64,000 bases of DNA from Streptomyces sp. I05A-00742 (GCF_013055795.1 NZ_JABETO010000006.1:230661-294660), one strand, 5' to 3'; positions 1-9,174 are shown, counted from the first letter of the stretch. Notes: generated from the sequence alone by a model not told the origin. Program-made: numbers and translations.

Positions 1-1041
1 CTGGAGCCGGGGATGGAGCGGGTGGCGCTGTGCGCCTCGGCGGACGGCGGGACGTTCGGTGGGGTCGCCGGACTGACGCTGGAGCTGCTGGACGCGGCGA
101 CGGGAGCCGGGCTCGCCCGCTTCGAGATGACTGCGGGTCCGGAAACCGCCATGGTGTTCGGGGAGTTGTACCGCCGGGGCGGGCAGTGGAAGTTCCGCGC
201 GGTCGGACAGGGGTACGACACCGGGCTGGCCGGGCTCGCCACCGACTTCGGCGTCGCCGTCGAGGAGGAGCCCGCGGCCGTACCCGCACCGGCAGCCCCT
301 GCCGAGGAGCGCCTGCCGATCGACATGCGTAAGCGGCTGGCGCTGCGCAAGGAGCAGGTTTCGGTCAGCCTCAGAAAGCGCGGTGCCGACGGGATGCGGG
401 CGCGCGTGATCCTGGTGCTCGACGCATCGGGGTCGATGATCGATCTGTACGCGGGCGGCGTGGTCGCCGACGTGGTGGAGCGGATGGCGGCCGTCGCCGC
501 CCAGTTGGACGCGGACGGCGCGATGCAGGCATGGGTCTTCGCCGACCGGCCGGCCCGGCTGCCCGACCTGCGGCTGAGCGAACTGCCCGAGTGGATCGCC
601 CTGCACGTGCGGATGGAGAACCCCTGGGAGTACGAGGAGCGGGAGCGTCGTCCCGGGCAGGTCGACATGTACAGCATCGGCGGCGGGAACAACGAGCCGA
701 AGGTGATCGCCAAGATCCGCGCGGACGTCCGGGAGAACCCGTCCGCCGAGCCCACCCTCGTGCTGTTCTTCTCCGACGGCGGAGTGTACGAAAGCGACAG
801 GATCGAACGGCAGCTCCGCGCGGCCGCGAAGGAGCCCGTCTTCTGGCAGTTCGTGGGGCTGGGCGATGCCGATTACGGGATGCTGGAACGATTCGACACC
901 CTGCCGAATCGTTCCATCGACAACGTCGGCTTCTTCTCCCTGGACGACATCACCACCGTTTCCGACCAGGACCTCTACGACCGGCTGTTGTCCGAATTCC
1001 CGTCCTGGACGGCAGCGGCGCGGCAGGCGGGCATCCTCTGA
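1..1041 (+). CDS. TerD/VWA-domain tellurium-resistance-type protein (5' end outside window)
   Basis: The reading frame is open from base 1 through the ATG at 13, so the true start lies upstream. The first 85 or so residues look like the end of a TerD-type calcium-binding beta-sandwich (acidic, Gly-rich, ending in a GYDTGLAGLATDFG-like stretch). A Pro/Ala linker follows, then a von Willebrand A domain with the MIDAS motif DASGSM at about residues 137-142 of the 342 aa seen, and a second acidic FFSDGG motif. This order matches TerF-like VWA proteins of ter stress clusters. The role is inferred from the family: metal-dependent protein interaction in tellurite or envelope stress. No other ter gene is visible here. 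Confidence 0.85.
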   Translation: MEPGMERVALCASADGGTFGGVAGLTLELLDAATGAGLARFEMTAGPETAMVFGELYRRGGQWKFRAVGQGYDTGLAGLATDFGVAVEEEPAAVPAPAAPAEERLPIDMRKRLALRKEQVSVSLRKRGADGMRARVILVLDASGSMIDLYAGGVVADVVERMAAVAAQLDADGAMQAWVFADRPARLPDLRLSELPEWIALHVRMENPWEYEERERRPGQVDMYSIGGGNNEPKVIAKIRADVRENPSAEPTLVLFFSDGGVYESDRIERQLRAAAKEPVFWQFVGLGDADYGMLERFDTLPNRSIDNVGFFSLDDITTVSDQDLYDRLLSEFPSWTAAARQAGIL

Positions 1042-1075
1042 CCGTGCGAGGCGTACCCCTGATGCCCCGGTGGTC

Positions 1076-1978
1076 TCACTCGCTCCGCCGGTCCGACCCG
1101 CCGAACTCCGGACCCGTGTAGTCCGGGCTTGTGAAGCTGGGCCGGGTGTGCGGGCTCGGCCGCTCCTCGTGACTGGAGAACCCCGGGCTGGAGAAGCCGA
1201 GGTGCGGGGTGTGACCGTGGCCCTCCCGCCGTCCGGGGACGTACGAGGAGTCGGGCTCCGCGGGCGCGTTCGCCAGCGTCTCGCGCAGGAAGGGCAGGAT
1301 GCCGCGGCGCAGCAGGGCCTCGCGCCAGGCGTCCCGGGCGCGGTCCGTCTCCGCGGTGAGCCGGGCGAGCGAGCCGCCGGACGCTCCCTGCCCCGGGGCG
1401 CCCGGGCGGCCGTTGCGCAACGCCGTGAGCAACAGTGCGCCCATGGCGACCAGCGCGCCCGCGGCGGTCAGACCGGCGAACCACCAGCCCGCGGTCACCA
1501 TCGGCCGGGACACCGAGCCGTTGGTCCCGACCGCCTTCAGGGCGTAGCCGATGAGGAGGAAGAGGAACGCGGCTATTCCCGCGAGGACCGGGGCCAGCAC
1601 GGTGAGCACCGCGCCCGCTCCCGCCCCCTCGGAGGCCGCGACGGGCCCCGTGCCGGGCTCCCGGCCGTCGGGCCCTTCGCTGTCGCGACGGCCCCGGCCG
1701 GCGCCCACGGGCTGGGAACGGACCGCGGCGGAACGGTCGCGCAGTTCTTCGCGCGCTCTGACGAATATCCGGTACTCCGTCAGGGCACGGGCGGAAATGG
1801 CGTCCATGGCCAGGACGGCAGAAGCACGCAGCCGCTCGGTGTCGAGCCGCTGTCCTTCCGCGGCGATCAGGGCGCTGATCTCCGGGTCCCGGTCCACCGA
1901 GCGCAGTGCCAGGTCCAGGACCCGCTCGAATTCCGGACGGTCCTCGGCCGGCAGGTGCGGAGCGCTGTTCATGTGCAT
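1076..1978 (-). CDS. Hypothetical membrane protein with two transmembrane segments
   Basis: Encodes about 300 aa from the ATG at 1978; a second in-frame ATG at 1972 follows a GGGGG stretch and may be the real start. Residues 10-85 are charged and probably helical. Two hydrophobic segments lie at about 122-146 and 160-187, and the last 90 residues are polar, rich in Ser, Pro and His. It is convergent with the TerD/VWA gene and is followed on its own strand by no close partner. I do not recognise the family. The topology suggests a bitopic hairpin membrane protein with both ends on the same side, which is inference. Confidence 0.7.
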   Translation of the reverse strand: MHMNSAPHLPAEDRPEFERVLDLALRSVDRDPEISALIAAEGQRLDTERLRASAVLAMDAISARALTEYRIFVRAREELRDRSAAVRSQPVGAGRGRRDSEGPDGREPGTGPVAASEGAGAGAVLTVLAPVLAGIAAFLFLLIGYALKAVGTNGSVSRPMVTAGWWFAGLTAAGALVAMGALLLTALRNGRPGAPGQGASGGSLARLTAETDRARDAWREALLRRGILPFLRETLANAPAEPDSSYVPGRREGHGHTPHLGFSSPGFSSHEERPSPHTRPSFTSPDYTGPEFGGSDRRSE

Positions 1979-2157
1979 CCCCCGATGCTCCGTAGGGCCC
2001 TTGGCGCGGGCGGCGCCTGCATGGGGCGGAAACGGAGGAGAGCCTGCTACGGATAAGCCGATGGTAGAGCCGCACCGGCGCGGGGTGACAGTGCGTTTCG
2101 CGAATTCCCCCGCGGTGGTGGGACTCCCAACCTGCCCATGATCCGGTCGGATAATCC

Positions 2158-3315
2158 TCAGCCGGTCAGTGGCAGTTGGACCACCAGCAGCTTTCCGGCC
2201 ATCGTGACACCACCGTCCATGGCGAGGGCCAGCCCTTCCGCATACAGGTGCGGACCCTCCACGACCGGAGCGCTCTCCTCCCCTTCGGCGTCCTCCCCCG
2301 GTACCTCCCCGAGGAGGTAGGGGATGGGGCTGTGGCCGTGTACCACGCGGCTGCCGCCGTACGTCTCCAGCAGTTCGCGGGCGGCGAGGGAGCCCGACTC
2401 GTCGCGGAAGGCGAAGCGCTTGGTGAACTTCCGGAAGAGGTCCCAGCACTCGTCGGGATCGTTGCGCTGGAGCGCCTCGGTCACCGCGTCGTTGACGGCC
2501 TCGATCGAGTCGCCGTACTCCAGGTACGCGGTGGTGTCGGAGTGGACGAGCAGGTGCCCGTCCTCCTCGGCCATCGCGTCGAGCCGGGACATCCACTGGA
2601 GGTGGTGGTCCTCCAGCCGCTCCATGTCGGTGCGCTGGCCGCCGTTGAGCAGCCAGGCGGCCTGGAAGGAGGCCGTTCCGGCACCGGAGTTGACGGGGGT
2701 GTCGCCGAACCGCTTGGCGCCGATGAGCAGCAGCTCGTGGTTGCCCATGAGCGCCTTGCAGTAGCCGCCGGCCGCCGCGGCCTCGGCGGAGAGCCGCATC
2801 ACGAGGTCGATGACGCCGACGCCGTCGGGGCCCCGGTCGGTGAAGTCGCCGAGGAACCACAGCCGGGTGTTGCCGGCCGCCCAGTGGCCGTGGGCGTCGA
2901 CGATCCCCTGCTCGGCGAGGGCCGCGTACAGCTCGTCGAGGTAGCCGTGGACATCGCCGACGACGTACAGCGGGCCGGGGCCGCCCGGCACGGGGTGGCT
3001 CTGGGGAGCGGTGATCGGGGTCAGCTCGACGGTCGGCACGTCGCTGGGGGCCTCGCCGTACGGCTGCGGCTGCCGGGGCTCGATGACCGGCAGGTCACGG
3101 GCGGTGGGTGTGTAGCCACCGAGGTGCGCGTGGTCCTCGTCGCCGAGGTGCGCGGGCGGCAGCGGATGGGTGTACGCCGGAAGGGGCGGGTGGGTGTGTT
3201 CAGACAGGGGCGGGTGGGTGTGTTCGGGCAGGGGAGGGGGAGCGGCGTACCCCGGGTACGGCGTCATCGCCTCCGTGGTCCGTACCGCAGGTCCCTGTCC
3301 GGCCCCCTGAGCCAT
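2158..3315 (-). CDS. Metallophosphoesterase (Ser/Thr phosphatase-like)
   Basis: Encodes 385 aa. The ATG at 3315 is chosen because GGAGGGG lies just upstream; the frame stays open further 5' without a better ribosome site. The calcineurin-type phosphoesterase core is clear: GDVHG at 120-124, GDFTDRG at 156-162, GNHE at 191-194 and a later HGHSP, the usual di-metal ligands. The N-terminal 110 residues are a low-complexity Pro/His-rich tail with EHTHPPL repeats, unusual for the family. It probably hydrolyses phosphoprotein or nucleotide phosphoesters in the cytoplasm; the substrate cannot be told. No signal peptide is visible. It stands alone downstream of the lacI-type gene with about 290 bp between. 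Confidence 0.88.
   Translation of the reverse strand: MAQGAGQGPAVRTTEAMTPYPGYAAPPPLPEHTHPPLSEHTHPPLPAYTHPLPPAHLGDEDHAHLGGYTPTARDLPVIEPRQPQPYGEAPSDVPTVELTPITAPQSHPVPGGPGPLYVVGDVHGYLDELYAALAEQGIVDAHGHWAAGNTRLWFLGDFTDRGPDGVGVIDLVMRLSAEAAAAGGYCKALMGNHELLLIGAKRFGDTPVNSGAGTASFQAAWLLNGGQRTDMERLEDHHLQWMSRLDAMAEEDGHLLVHSDTTAYLEYGDSIEAVNDAVTEALQRNDPDECWDLFRKFTKRFAFRDESGSLAARELLETYGGSRVVHGHSPIPYLLGEVPGEDAEGEESAPVVEGPHLYAEGLALAMDGGVTMAGKLLVVQLPLTG
3182..3225. repeat. 20-bp direct repeat inside the metallophosphoesterase gene
   Basis: Two identical 20-bp copies lie at 3182-3201 and 3206-3225, a 24-bp period. They encode the His/Pro-rich octapeptide repeat near residues 30-45 of the phosphoesterase. The period keeps the frame, so unit gain or loss would lengthen the tail without breaking the gene. 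Confidence 0.8.
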
Positions 3316-3607
3316 CGACCCCTCCACCGTCGCGCCGCAGTGCACCTTGTGGACCCTGCCTGGTCGCGGCGGCCCGTGGTGTCGTGCGCCCATCATAGGA
3401 ATGACCGTCGCGGCTTGTGACGCACCAGGGGCCGTCAATCGGGGAGGGAGCCCGGGATCGCCGGTCTTTTGCCCGGTATTGCCTGTTTCGCGCCCTCTGG
3501 TCGAGGCGCTCTTGTGTGGTGACCCATAGAGGGTGCGCTGTTGACGGTCGCCGTCGGCGCGGTATTGGTGGCCCGCGTGCGGACGGTGTGCCGGGCGCCG
3601 GGGGCGG

Positions 3608-4720
3608 TCAGCCGCCGGCGGATCCGCGCGGGGCGCCGACCGTGGCGCGTGGCGGGCGCCGCTCGGACGAGGTCCGCACGATCAGCTCGGTGGATATGAC
3701 CTGTTCCACCGGTCGCCCGTGGTCCAGCCCCTCGATCGCGTCGATGAGGAGCTGCACCACGGCCGTGCCGATGCGCCGCGGCTTGAGCGAGAGGGTGGTG
3801 ATCGGCGGCTCGGTGGTGGCGTAGACCGTGGACTCGCTGCAGCACACGAGCAGCAGGTCATCGGGGACGTGCAGGCCGTAGCGGCGGGCGGCGGCCAGCA
3901 GGTCGGTGCCGTTGGGGTCGAAGAGCCCGTACACCGCGTCGGGCCGGTCCGGGCGGGCGAGCAGCCGGTCGGCTGCCACCGCACCGGCGCACGGGTCGTG
4001 CGCCGGGTATTCCTCGTAGACCGGGTCCTGACCGCTCCGCTCGCACCAGTGCAGGTAGGCGTGGGTGGAGAGGCGGGTGTAGGTGTCGGTGGACGTCCCG
4101 GTGAGCAGTCCGATCCGGCGGGCCCCCGCGGCGGCCAGGTGGTCGAGGATGCCCAGGACGGCGGCCTCGTGGTCGTTGTCCACCCAGGCGGTGACGGGCA
4201 GCGTGCCCGCTGGACGCCCGTCGGATACCACGGGGATGCCCTGGCGGACCAGCTCCGAGACGACGGGGTCGTGGTCGGACGGGTCGATCACCACGGTCCC
4301 GTCGAGGGCGACGTTGGACCAGACGTCGTGGCGGGAGGTCGCGGGCAGGATGACCAGGGCGTAGCCGCGGGCGAGCGCGGCGGAGGTGGCGGCTCTGGCC
4401 ATTTCGGCGAAGTAGGCGAACTCGGTGAAGGTGAAAGGTTCATCCCCGTATGTGGTCACGGTCAGGCCGATCAGGCCCGATTTGCCCGTACGGAGGGTGC
4501 GGGCCGCGGCGGAGGGCCGGTAGCCCAGCCGGTCGGCGACCTCGCGGACGTGGCGGCGGGTCGCGTCCGGCAGCCGGCCCTTGCCGTTGAGCGCGTCGGA
4601 GACGGTCGTGATCGAGACACCGGCGGCGGCGGCCACATCACGGATGCCCGCCCGTCCCTGCCGGGTGCCCCGCCGGGCGTTCTCCGTCCGGCTCACTTGG
4701 TGCTTCCCTGCTGCTGTCAT
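3608..4720 (-). CDS. LacI-family transcriptional regulator
   Basis: Encodes about 370 aa from the ATG at 4720. A GTG at 4696, preceded by AGGGAAG, is an equally good start and would give 362 aa. The helix-turn-helix occupies roughly residues 26-72 (IRDVAAAAGVSITTVSDALN, then the hinge region with RTLRTGKSGLIG). The remainder is a periplasmic-binding-protein-like sensor domain of normal length. It should bind a sugar-type effector and control a carbohydrate gene, but no sugar transporter or hydrolase adjoins it. It is divergent from the hisC-type gene, and imperfect palindromes in the shared spacer are candidate operators. Confidence 0.9.
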   Translation of the reverse strand: MTAAGKHQVSRTENARRGTRQGRAGIRDVAAAAGVSITTVSDALNGKGRLPDATRRHVREVADRLGYRPSAAARTLRTGKSGLIGLTVTTYGDEPFTFTEFAYFAEMARAATSAALARGYALVILPATSRHDVWSNVALDGTVVIDPSDHDPVVSELVRQGIPVVSDGRPAGTLPVTAWVDNDHEAAVLGILDHLAAAGARRIGLLTGTSTDTYTRLSTHAYLHWCERSGQDPVYEEYPAHDPCAGAVAADRLLARPDRPDAVYGLFDPNGTDLLAAARRYGLHVPDDLLLVCCSESTVYATTEPPITTLSLKPRRIGTAVVQLLIDAIEGLDHGRPVEQVISTELIVRTSSERRPPRATVGAPRGSAGG

Positions 4721-4786
4721 GGCGAGCCGATAGTAGGGCTCGGGTGGTCCCTGGGCGGGGCGCCATATTTTGGAGTTGACAGGTAC

Positions 4787-4805
4787 GTTTCTGCATGCCG
4801 GAAAC
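4787..4805. promoter_or_regulatory. Imperfect palindrome, candidate LacI-type operator
   Basis: GTTTC and GAAAC arms flank nine bases containing GCATGC, and partial symmetry extends outward to 4782 and 4810. The site lies about 65 bp upstream of the lacI-type start, where an autoregulatory operator would be expected. The assignment is by position and symmetry only. Confidence 0.4.
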
Positions 4806-4832
4806 CTGCCAATGACCATGGAAATACAGGTC

Positions 4833-4854
4833 GTTGACCTAGGTCACAGTCAAC
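4833..4854. promoter_or_regulatory. Nested palindrome, candidate regulator site
   Basis: GTTGAC (4833-4838) and GTCAAC (4849-4854) form perfect arms. Inside them TGACCTAGGTCA (4835-4846) is itself a perfect 12-bp palindrome. The overlapping symmetries suggest a dimeric repressor site; which protein binds is unknown. Confidence 0.45.
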
Positions 4855-5177
4855 CGTTGGCCCCTGGCATATCTACGTCTGATGAAGGTGCCAGGTCTCG
4901 AAGAGGTCTCAACTCACCTTCACGAGGGACGCGCGCCAGGGCGCCCGCCACGGCGCGCGCCCACAGGACTGGCGCGTCCAAGGCTCTGGACGCCACCCGG
5001 GGCAATCCTCATAAGGTGTGCAGTATTCACGTCGACGCAGATGTGACGCAGATGTGCGGCATGTCTGTTGCCCCATGTGATGCCTGTTGCCCCACGTGCC
5101 CACGTGCCCCCACGTGTGCTGAAGAGTGCGGAATCCCGGATGGCCGGATGCGCACGGGATGCGGAGGAGGACCCGCG

Positions 5178-6257
5178 GTGACCGAGAAGACCCCCAGGCT
5201 GCGCCCCGAGCTGGACGGCGTCCCGACCTACAAGCCCGGCCGGCCGGCCGCGAAGGACGGCCCGGTCGCCTACAAGCTGTCCTCCAACGAGAACCCGTAC
5301 CCGCCGCTGCCCGGTGTGCTGGAGCGCGCGGTCGCCACCGTCGGGCAGCTCAACCGCTACCCGGACATGGCGTGCACCGGCCTGATGGCCGAGCTCGCGG
5401 ACCGCTTCGACGTGCCGATCTCCCACCTGGCCACCGGCACCGGCTCCGTGGGCGTCGCCCAGCAGCTCGTCCAGGCCACCGCGGGCCCGGGCGACGAGGT
5501 CATCTTCCCCTGGCGCTCCTTCGAGGCGTACCCGATCATCGTCCAGGTCGCGGGGGCCACTCCGGTCCCGGTCCCGCTGACCGAGGACGACGCGCACGAC
5601 CTGGACGCGATGGCCGCCGCGATCACCGACCGGACCCGGTTGATTTTCGTCTGCAACCCCAACAACCCGACCGGCACGGTGGTGCGCCGGGCGGAGCTGG
5701 AAGCGTTCCTCGACCGGGTCCCGGCCGATGTGCTGGTGGTGCTGGACGAGGCGTACATCGAGTTCATCCGGAACGAGGAGGTGCCCAACGGCATCGACCT
5801 CTACCGGACCCGGCCGAACGTCTGCGTACTGCGGACCTTCTCCAAGGCGTACGGGCTGGCAGGACTCCGGGTCGGCTTCGCGATCGCGCACGAGCCGGTC
5901 GCCGCGGCGCTGCGGAAGACCGCGGTGCCGTTCGGTGTGACGCAGGTGGCGCAGGAGGCCGCCATCCTCTCGCTGCGCAGCGAGAAGGAGCTGGGGGAAC
6001 GGGTGGACGCGCTGGTGGCGGAGCGGACCCGGGTGATCGAGGGGCTGGTGAGCCAGGGCTGGCCGGTGCCGGACACACAGGCGAACTTCGTCTGGCTGCG
6101 GTTGGGTGAGCGTACGGAGGAGTTCGCCGCGGCCTGTGAGCGCGCGGGCGTGATCGTGCGGCCGTTCGCGCCGGACGGTGTGCGGATCACGATCGGCGAG
6201 ACCGAGGCCAACACGATCTTCCTGCGGGCGGCCGAGGAGTTCCGCAAGGGGCTGTAG
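5178..6257 (+). CDS. HisC-type pyridoxal-phosphate aminotransferase (histidinol-phosphate / aromatic amino acid)
   Basis: Encodes 359 aa. The GTG at 5178 is favoured by GGAGGAGG seven bases upstream. It is a fold-type I aminotransferase of the HisC family, with [11 protein letters not shown] near the N-terminus, CNPNNPTGT in the middle, and [14 protein letters not shown] carrying the Schiff-base lysine at about residue 223. Length is normal. It would transfer amino groups between glutamate and histidinol phosphate or aromatic 2-oxo acids. It stands alone, away from any his operon, so I favour an aromatic (phenylalanine) aminotransferase; the sequence alone does not settle substrate. A good terminator follows. 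Confidence 0.88.
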   Translation: MTEKTPRLRPELDGVPTYKPGRPAAKDGPVAYKLSSNENPYPPLPGVLERAVATVGQLNRYPDMACTGLMAELADRFDVPISHLATGTGSVGVAQQLVQATAGPGDEVIFPWRSFEAYPIIVQVAGATPVPVPLTEDDAHDLDAMAAAITDRTRLIFVCNPNNPTGTVVRRAELEAFLDRVPADVLVVLDEAYIEFIRNEEVPNGIDLYRTRPNVCVLRTFSKAYGLAGLRVGFAIAHEPVAAALRKTAVPFGVTQVAQEAAILSLRSEKELGERVDALVAERTRVIEGLVSQGWPVPDTQANFVWLRLGERTEEFAAACERAGVIVRPFAPDGVRITIGETEANTIFLRAAEEFRKGL

Positions 6258-6283
6258 CCGGCCCGGCCGCCGGGCACTTCCGG

Positions 6284-6323
6284 GCGCCGCGTACCTCTTC
6301 GACGAGGGGTGCGCGGCGCTTTT
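6284..6323 (+). terminator. Rho-independent terminator after the hisC-type gene
   Basis: GCGCCGCG (6284-6291) pairs with CGCGGCGC (6312-6319), with further pairing of TACCTCTT and GAGGGGTG inside. Four T residues follow. It lies 27 bp after the aminotransferase stop and separates that gene from the cyd operon. Confidence 0.85.
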
Positions 6324-6391
6324 GTATGCCCGCGACCGGCGGCGGAGAGCGCGGTTCCGCTGCCGCAAGGGTCCAAGGGGGTACCCCGCCT

Positions 6392-6420
6392 ACTTGTCCG
6401 AAAAGCAGGTGCGTCATAAT
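6392..6420 (+). promoter_or_regulatory. Possible cyd promoter
   Basis: CATAAT at 6415-6420 is a good -10 for this organism, with ACTTGT at 6392-6397 as a weak -35 at 17-bp spacing. Transcription would start near 6427, so the Rex operator would lie at the start of the transcript. Other start points are possible. Confidence 0.4.
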
Positions 6421-6430
6421 TGCTTGTGAA

Positions 6431-6446
6431 TGTGAACGCGTTCACA
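6431..6446. promoter_or_regulatory. Rex operator (ROP site) of the cyd operon
   Basis: TGTGAACGCGTTCACA is a perfect 16-bp palindrome matching the known Streptomyces Rex-binding consensus (TGTGAAC, spacer, TTCACA). It lies 115 bp upstream of the cydA GTG. Rex represses when NAD+ is high and releases when NADH accumulates, so cytochrome bd would be induced at low oxygen. A further TTGTGAA at 6424-6430 may strengthen the site. Confidence 0.93.
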
Positions 6447-6560
6447 AGCTCGCCCTTTATGCGCCCTTTCATCCGGGCGTAGCGGGGCAAAACGCCGACG
6501 GATCCGCCGGTGAAGCACCGGTACGAGGTACCGGTGACGCAAGACGCAAGGAGGGACCGA

Positions 6561-8144
6561 GTGAACCTGGCTCTGGCGCCGGAGACGCTGGCGCGCTGGC
6601 AGTTCGGCATCACCACCGTCTATCACTTCCTCTTCGTCCCCCTCACGATCAGCCTGGCGGCGATCACCGCAGGACTGGAGACGGCCTGGGTCCGTACGGG
6701 CAAGGAGAAGTACTTCCACGCCACCAAGTTCTGGGGGAAGCTCTTCCTGATCAACATCGCGATGGGGGTGGTCACCGGCATCGTGCAGGAGTTCCAGTTC
6801 GGCATGAACTGGTCGGACTACTCCCGCTTCGTCGGTGACGTCTTCGGGGCGCCGCTCGCGATGGAGGCGCTGCTGGCGTTCTTCTTCGAGTCCACCTTCA
6901 TCGGCCTGTGGATCTTCGGCTGGGACAAGCTGCCCAAGAAGATCCACTGCGCGTGCATCTGGATCGTCGCCCTCGGCACGATCCTCTCCTCGTACTTCAT
7001 CCTGGCCGCCAACTCCTGGATGCAGCACCCCGTCGGCTACACCGTCGACAAGGCGACCGGAAAGGCCCAGCTCACCGACATCTGGGCGGTCCTCACCCAG
7101 AACACCACCCTGGTCGTGGTCTTCCACACCCTGACCGCCGCCTTCCTCACCGGCGCGGCCTTCATCGTCGGTATCTCCTCCCTCCACCTGTGGCGTGCCA
7201 AGCGCAAGCAGCTCAAGGGCGAGGAACTGGGCGAGAAGCAGCGGAAGCAGCTCCCCGCGATGCTCGCCTCGCTCCGCGTCGGCCTGGTCGTCGCGGTGAT
7301 CGCCGGCATGGGCACCGCGATCAGCGGTGACCAGCTCGGCAAGGTCATGTTCGAGCAGCAGCCGATGAAGATGGCCGCCGCCGAGGCCCTGTGGGAGACC
7401 CAGTCACCGGCGCCGTTCTCGGTCTTCGCGGTCGGTGATGTGTCCAAGGGGCACAACAGCGTCGAGATCGAAATACCGGGTCTGCTCTCCTTCCTCGCCC
7501 ACAACAACTTCACCGACTCCGTGCCCGGCATCAAGGACACGGCCGCCCGGGAGGCGGCGCTCTACGGCGGCAGTCCGGACGACTACATCCCCAGCATCTT
7601 CATGACCTTCTGGGGCTTCCGCCTCATGATCGGCTTCGGGATGACCTCGTTCGTCGCCGGTCTCGTCGGCCTCTGGACCACGCGCCGGAAATTCTGGCTC
7701 GCCCCCGAACACCGCCCCGGCGAGGGCGAGATCCCGAAGCTGATGCTCACCAAGCACCGTGAGATGGGCCCCTTCCTCACCAAGTGGTCCTGGCGTATCG
7801 GCGTCCTCACCATGGGCTTCCCCCTGATCGCCAACTCCTTCGGCTGGATCTTCACCGAGATGGGCCGCCAGCCCTGGGCCGTCTACGGGCTCATGAAGAC
7901 CGGCGACGCGGTGTCGCCGGGCGTCGGCCAGGGCGAAGTGCTCACCTCCCTGCTGGTCTTCACCGGGCTGTACGCCGTGCTCGCCGTGGTCGAGGTCAAG
8001 CTCCTGGCCAAGTACGCCAAGGCCGGGCCGGACACGGACGAGAAGCCCCCGGCCAAGGACCCCCGGCTGCGGTTCCCCTCCGGAGGGACGGGCGCCGACG
8101 GGGCCGCCGAGGAAGCCGACAAGCCGATGACCTTCGCCTACTGA
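6561..8144 (+). CDS. cydA: Cytochrome bd ubiquinol/menaquinol oxidase subunit I
   Basis: Encodes 527 aa. The GTG at 6561 has AGGAGGG a few bases upstream; an ORF start at 6510 is possible but poorly supported. It is a multi-span membrane protein with the typical N-terminus (LARWQFGITTVYHFLFVPLT), the WxxxxGRQPW motif near residues 435-439, and conserved His and Met residues for haems b558, b595 and d. It accepts electrons from quinol and reduces oxygen to water at high affinity without proton pumping. It heads the cydA-cydB-cydCD operon behind a Rex site. The Q-loop is short, of the type seen in Gram-positive bacteria. Confidence 0.97.
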   Translation: MNLALAPETLARWQFGITTVYHFLFVPLTISLAAITAGLETAWVRTGKEKYFHATKFWGKLFLINIAMGVVTGIVQEFQFGMNWSDYSRFVGDVFGAPLAMEALLAFFFESTFIGLWIFGWDKLPKKIHCACIWIVALGTILSSYFILAANSWMQHPVGYTVDKATGKAQLTDIWAVLTQNTTLVVVFHTLTAAFLTGAAFIVGISSLHLWRAKRKQLKGEELGEKQRKQLPAMLASLRVGLVVAVIAGMGTAISGDQLGKVMFEQQPMKMAAAEALWETQSPAPFSVFAVGDVSKGHNSVEIEIPGLLSFLAHNNFTDSVPGIKDTAAREAALYGGSPDDYIPSIFMTFWGFRLMIGFGMTSFVAGLVGLWTTRRKFWLAPEHRPGEGEIPKLMLTKHREMGPFLTKWSWRIGVLTMGFPLIANSFGWIFTEMGRQPWAVYGLMKTGDAVSPGVGQGEVLTSLLVFTGLYAVLAVVEVKLLAKYAKAGPDTDEKPPAKDPRLRFPSGGTGADGAAEEADKPMTFAY

Positions 8145-8172
8145 CGCGGCCGGCGGAAACGGAGAACCGACC

Positions 8173-9174
8173 ATGCACCTCCACGACTTCTGGTTCCTGC
8201 TGATCGCGGTCCTGTGGACCGGCTACTTCTTCCTCGAAGGGTTCGACTTCGGCATCGGTGTGCTGACCAAGGCGCTCGCCAGGGACCGTGCCGAACGGCG
8301 TGTGCTGATCAACACCATCGGTCCCGTCTGGGACGCCAACGAGGTCTGGCTGATCACGGCCGCCGGCGCGACCTTCGCGGCCTTCCCCGACTGGTACGCC
8401 ACCCTCTTCAGCGGCTTCTACCTCCCCCTCCTCGCCATCCTGGTCGCCCTGATCGTGCGCGGCGTCGCCTTCGAGTACCGCCACAAGCGCACCGGTGAGC
8501 GCTGGCAGCGCAACTGGGAACACGCGATCTTCTGGTGCTCGGTGATCCCCGCCTTCCTCTGGGGTGTCGCCTTCGCCAACATCGTGCGCGGCGTGCCGAT
8601 CGGCCCGGACAAGAACTACACGGGCGGCCCGTTCGACCTGCTGAGCCCGTACGCCCTGCTGGGCGGCCTCCTCACGCTCGTCCTCTTCACCTTCCACGGG
8701 GCGCTGTTCGCCGCGCTCAAGACGGTCGGCGACATCCGCCGCCGGGCCCGGAGGTTCGCCGGTCTGTCCGGGCTGGCCGCCGGGGCCCTCGCGGTGGGCT
8801 TCCTGGTCTGGACCCAGGCCGAGTCGGGCAACGGCCGCAGTCTGCCCGCCCTGGTCGTGGCCGTGGCGGCCCTGGTGGCCGCGCTGGTGATGAACCGGCT
8901 CGGCCGGGAGGGCTGGGCGTTCGCCCTGTCCGGGATCACCGTCGTCGCCGCCTTCGCCATGATCTTCCTCGCCCTCTTCCCGGACGTGATGCCCTCCTCC
9001 ACCGATGTCCGGTGGAGCCTCACCGTCACCAACGCGGCCTCCAGCCCCTACACGTTGAAGATCATGACCTGGGTCGCGGGCTTTATGACGCCCGTGGTCC
9101 TGGCCTACCAGGCATGGACGTACTGGGTCTTCCGCAAGCGGATCGGCACCCAGCACCTCCCGGCCGCGCACTGA
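8173..9174 (+). CDS. cydB: Cytochrome bd oxidase subunit II
   Basis: Encodes 333 aa and starts 28 bp after cydA with GGAG upstream. It is a highly hydrophobic protein with eight or so membrane segments. It opens with a DFWFLLIAVLWTGYFFLEGFDFG stretch characteristic of CydB and contains GPVWDANEVWLI, a family signature. It pairs with CydA in the quinol oxidase complex. Its stop lies 13 bp before cydCD, consistent with a single Rex-controlled transcript. Confidence 0.97.
   Translation: MHLHDFWFLLIAVLWTGYFFLEGFDFGIGVLTKALARDRAERRVLINTIGPVWDANEVWLITAAGATFAAFPDWYATLFSGFYLPLLAILVALIVRGVAFEYRHKRTGERWQRNWEHAIFWCSVIPAFLWGVAFANIVRGVPIGPDKNYTGGPFDLLSPYALLGGLLTLVLFTFHGALFAALKTVGDIRRRARRFAGLSGLAAGALAVGFLVWTQAESGNGRSLPALVVAVAALVAALVMNRLGREGWAFALSGITVVAAFAMIFLALFPDVMPSSTDVRWSLTVTNAASSPYTLKIMTWVAGFMTPVVLAYQAWTYWVFRKRIGTQHLPAAH

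Larger units (their letters stand above)
4721..5177. other. 457-bp divergent spacer between lacI-type gene and hisC
   Basis: No convincing gene is present. The spacer holds two inverted repeats (4787-4805 and 4833-4854), a direct repeat of GACGCAGATGT near 5035-5056, and three CACGTG hexamers within about 25 bp near 5096-5115. It is less GC-rich than the flanking genes and probably carries promoters in both directions. Confidence 0.7.
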
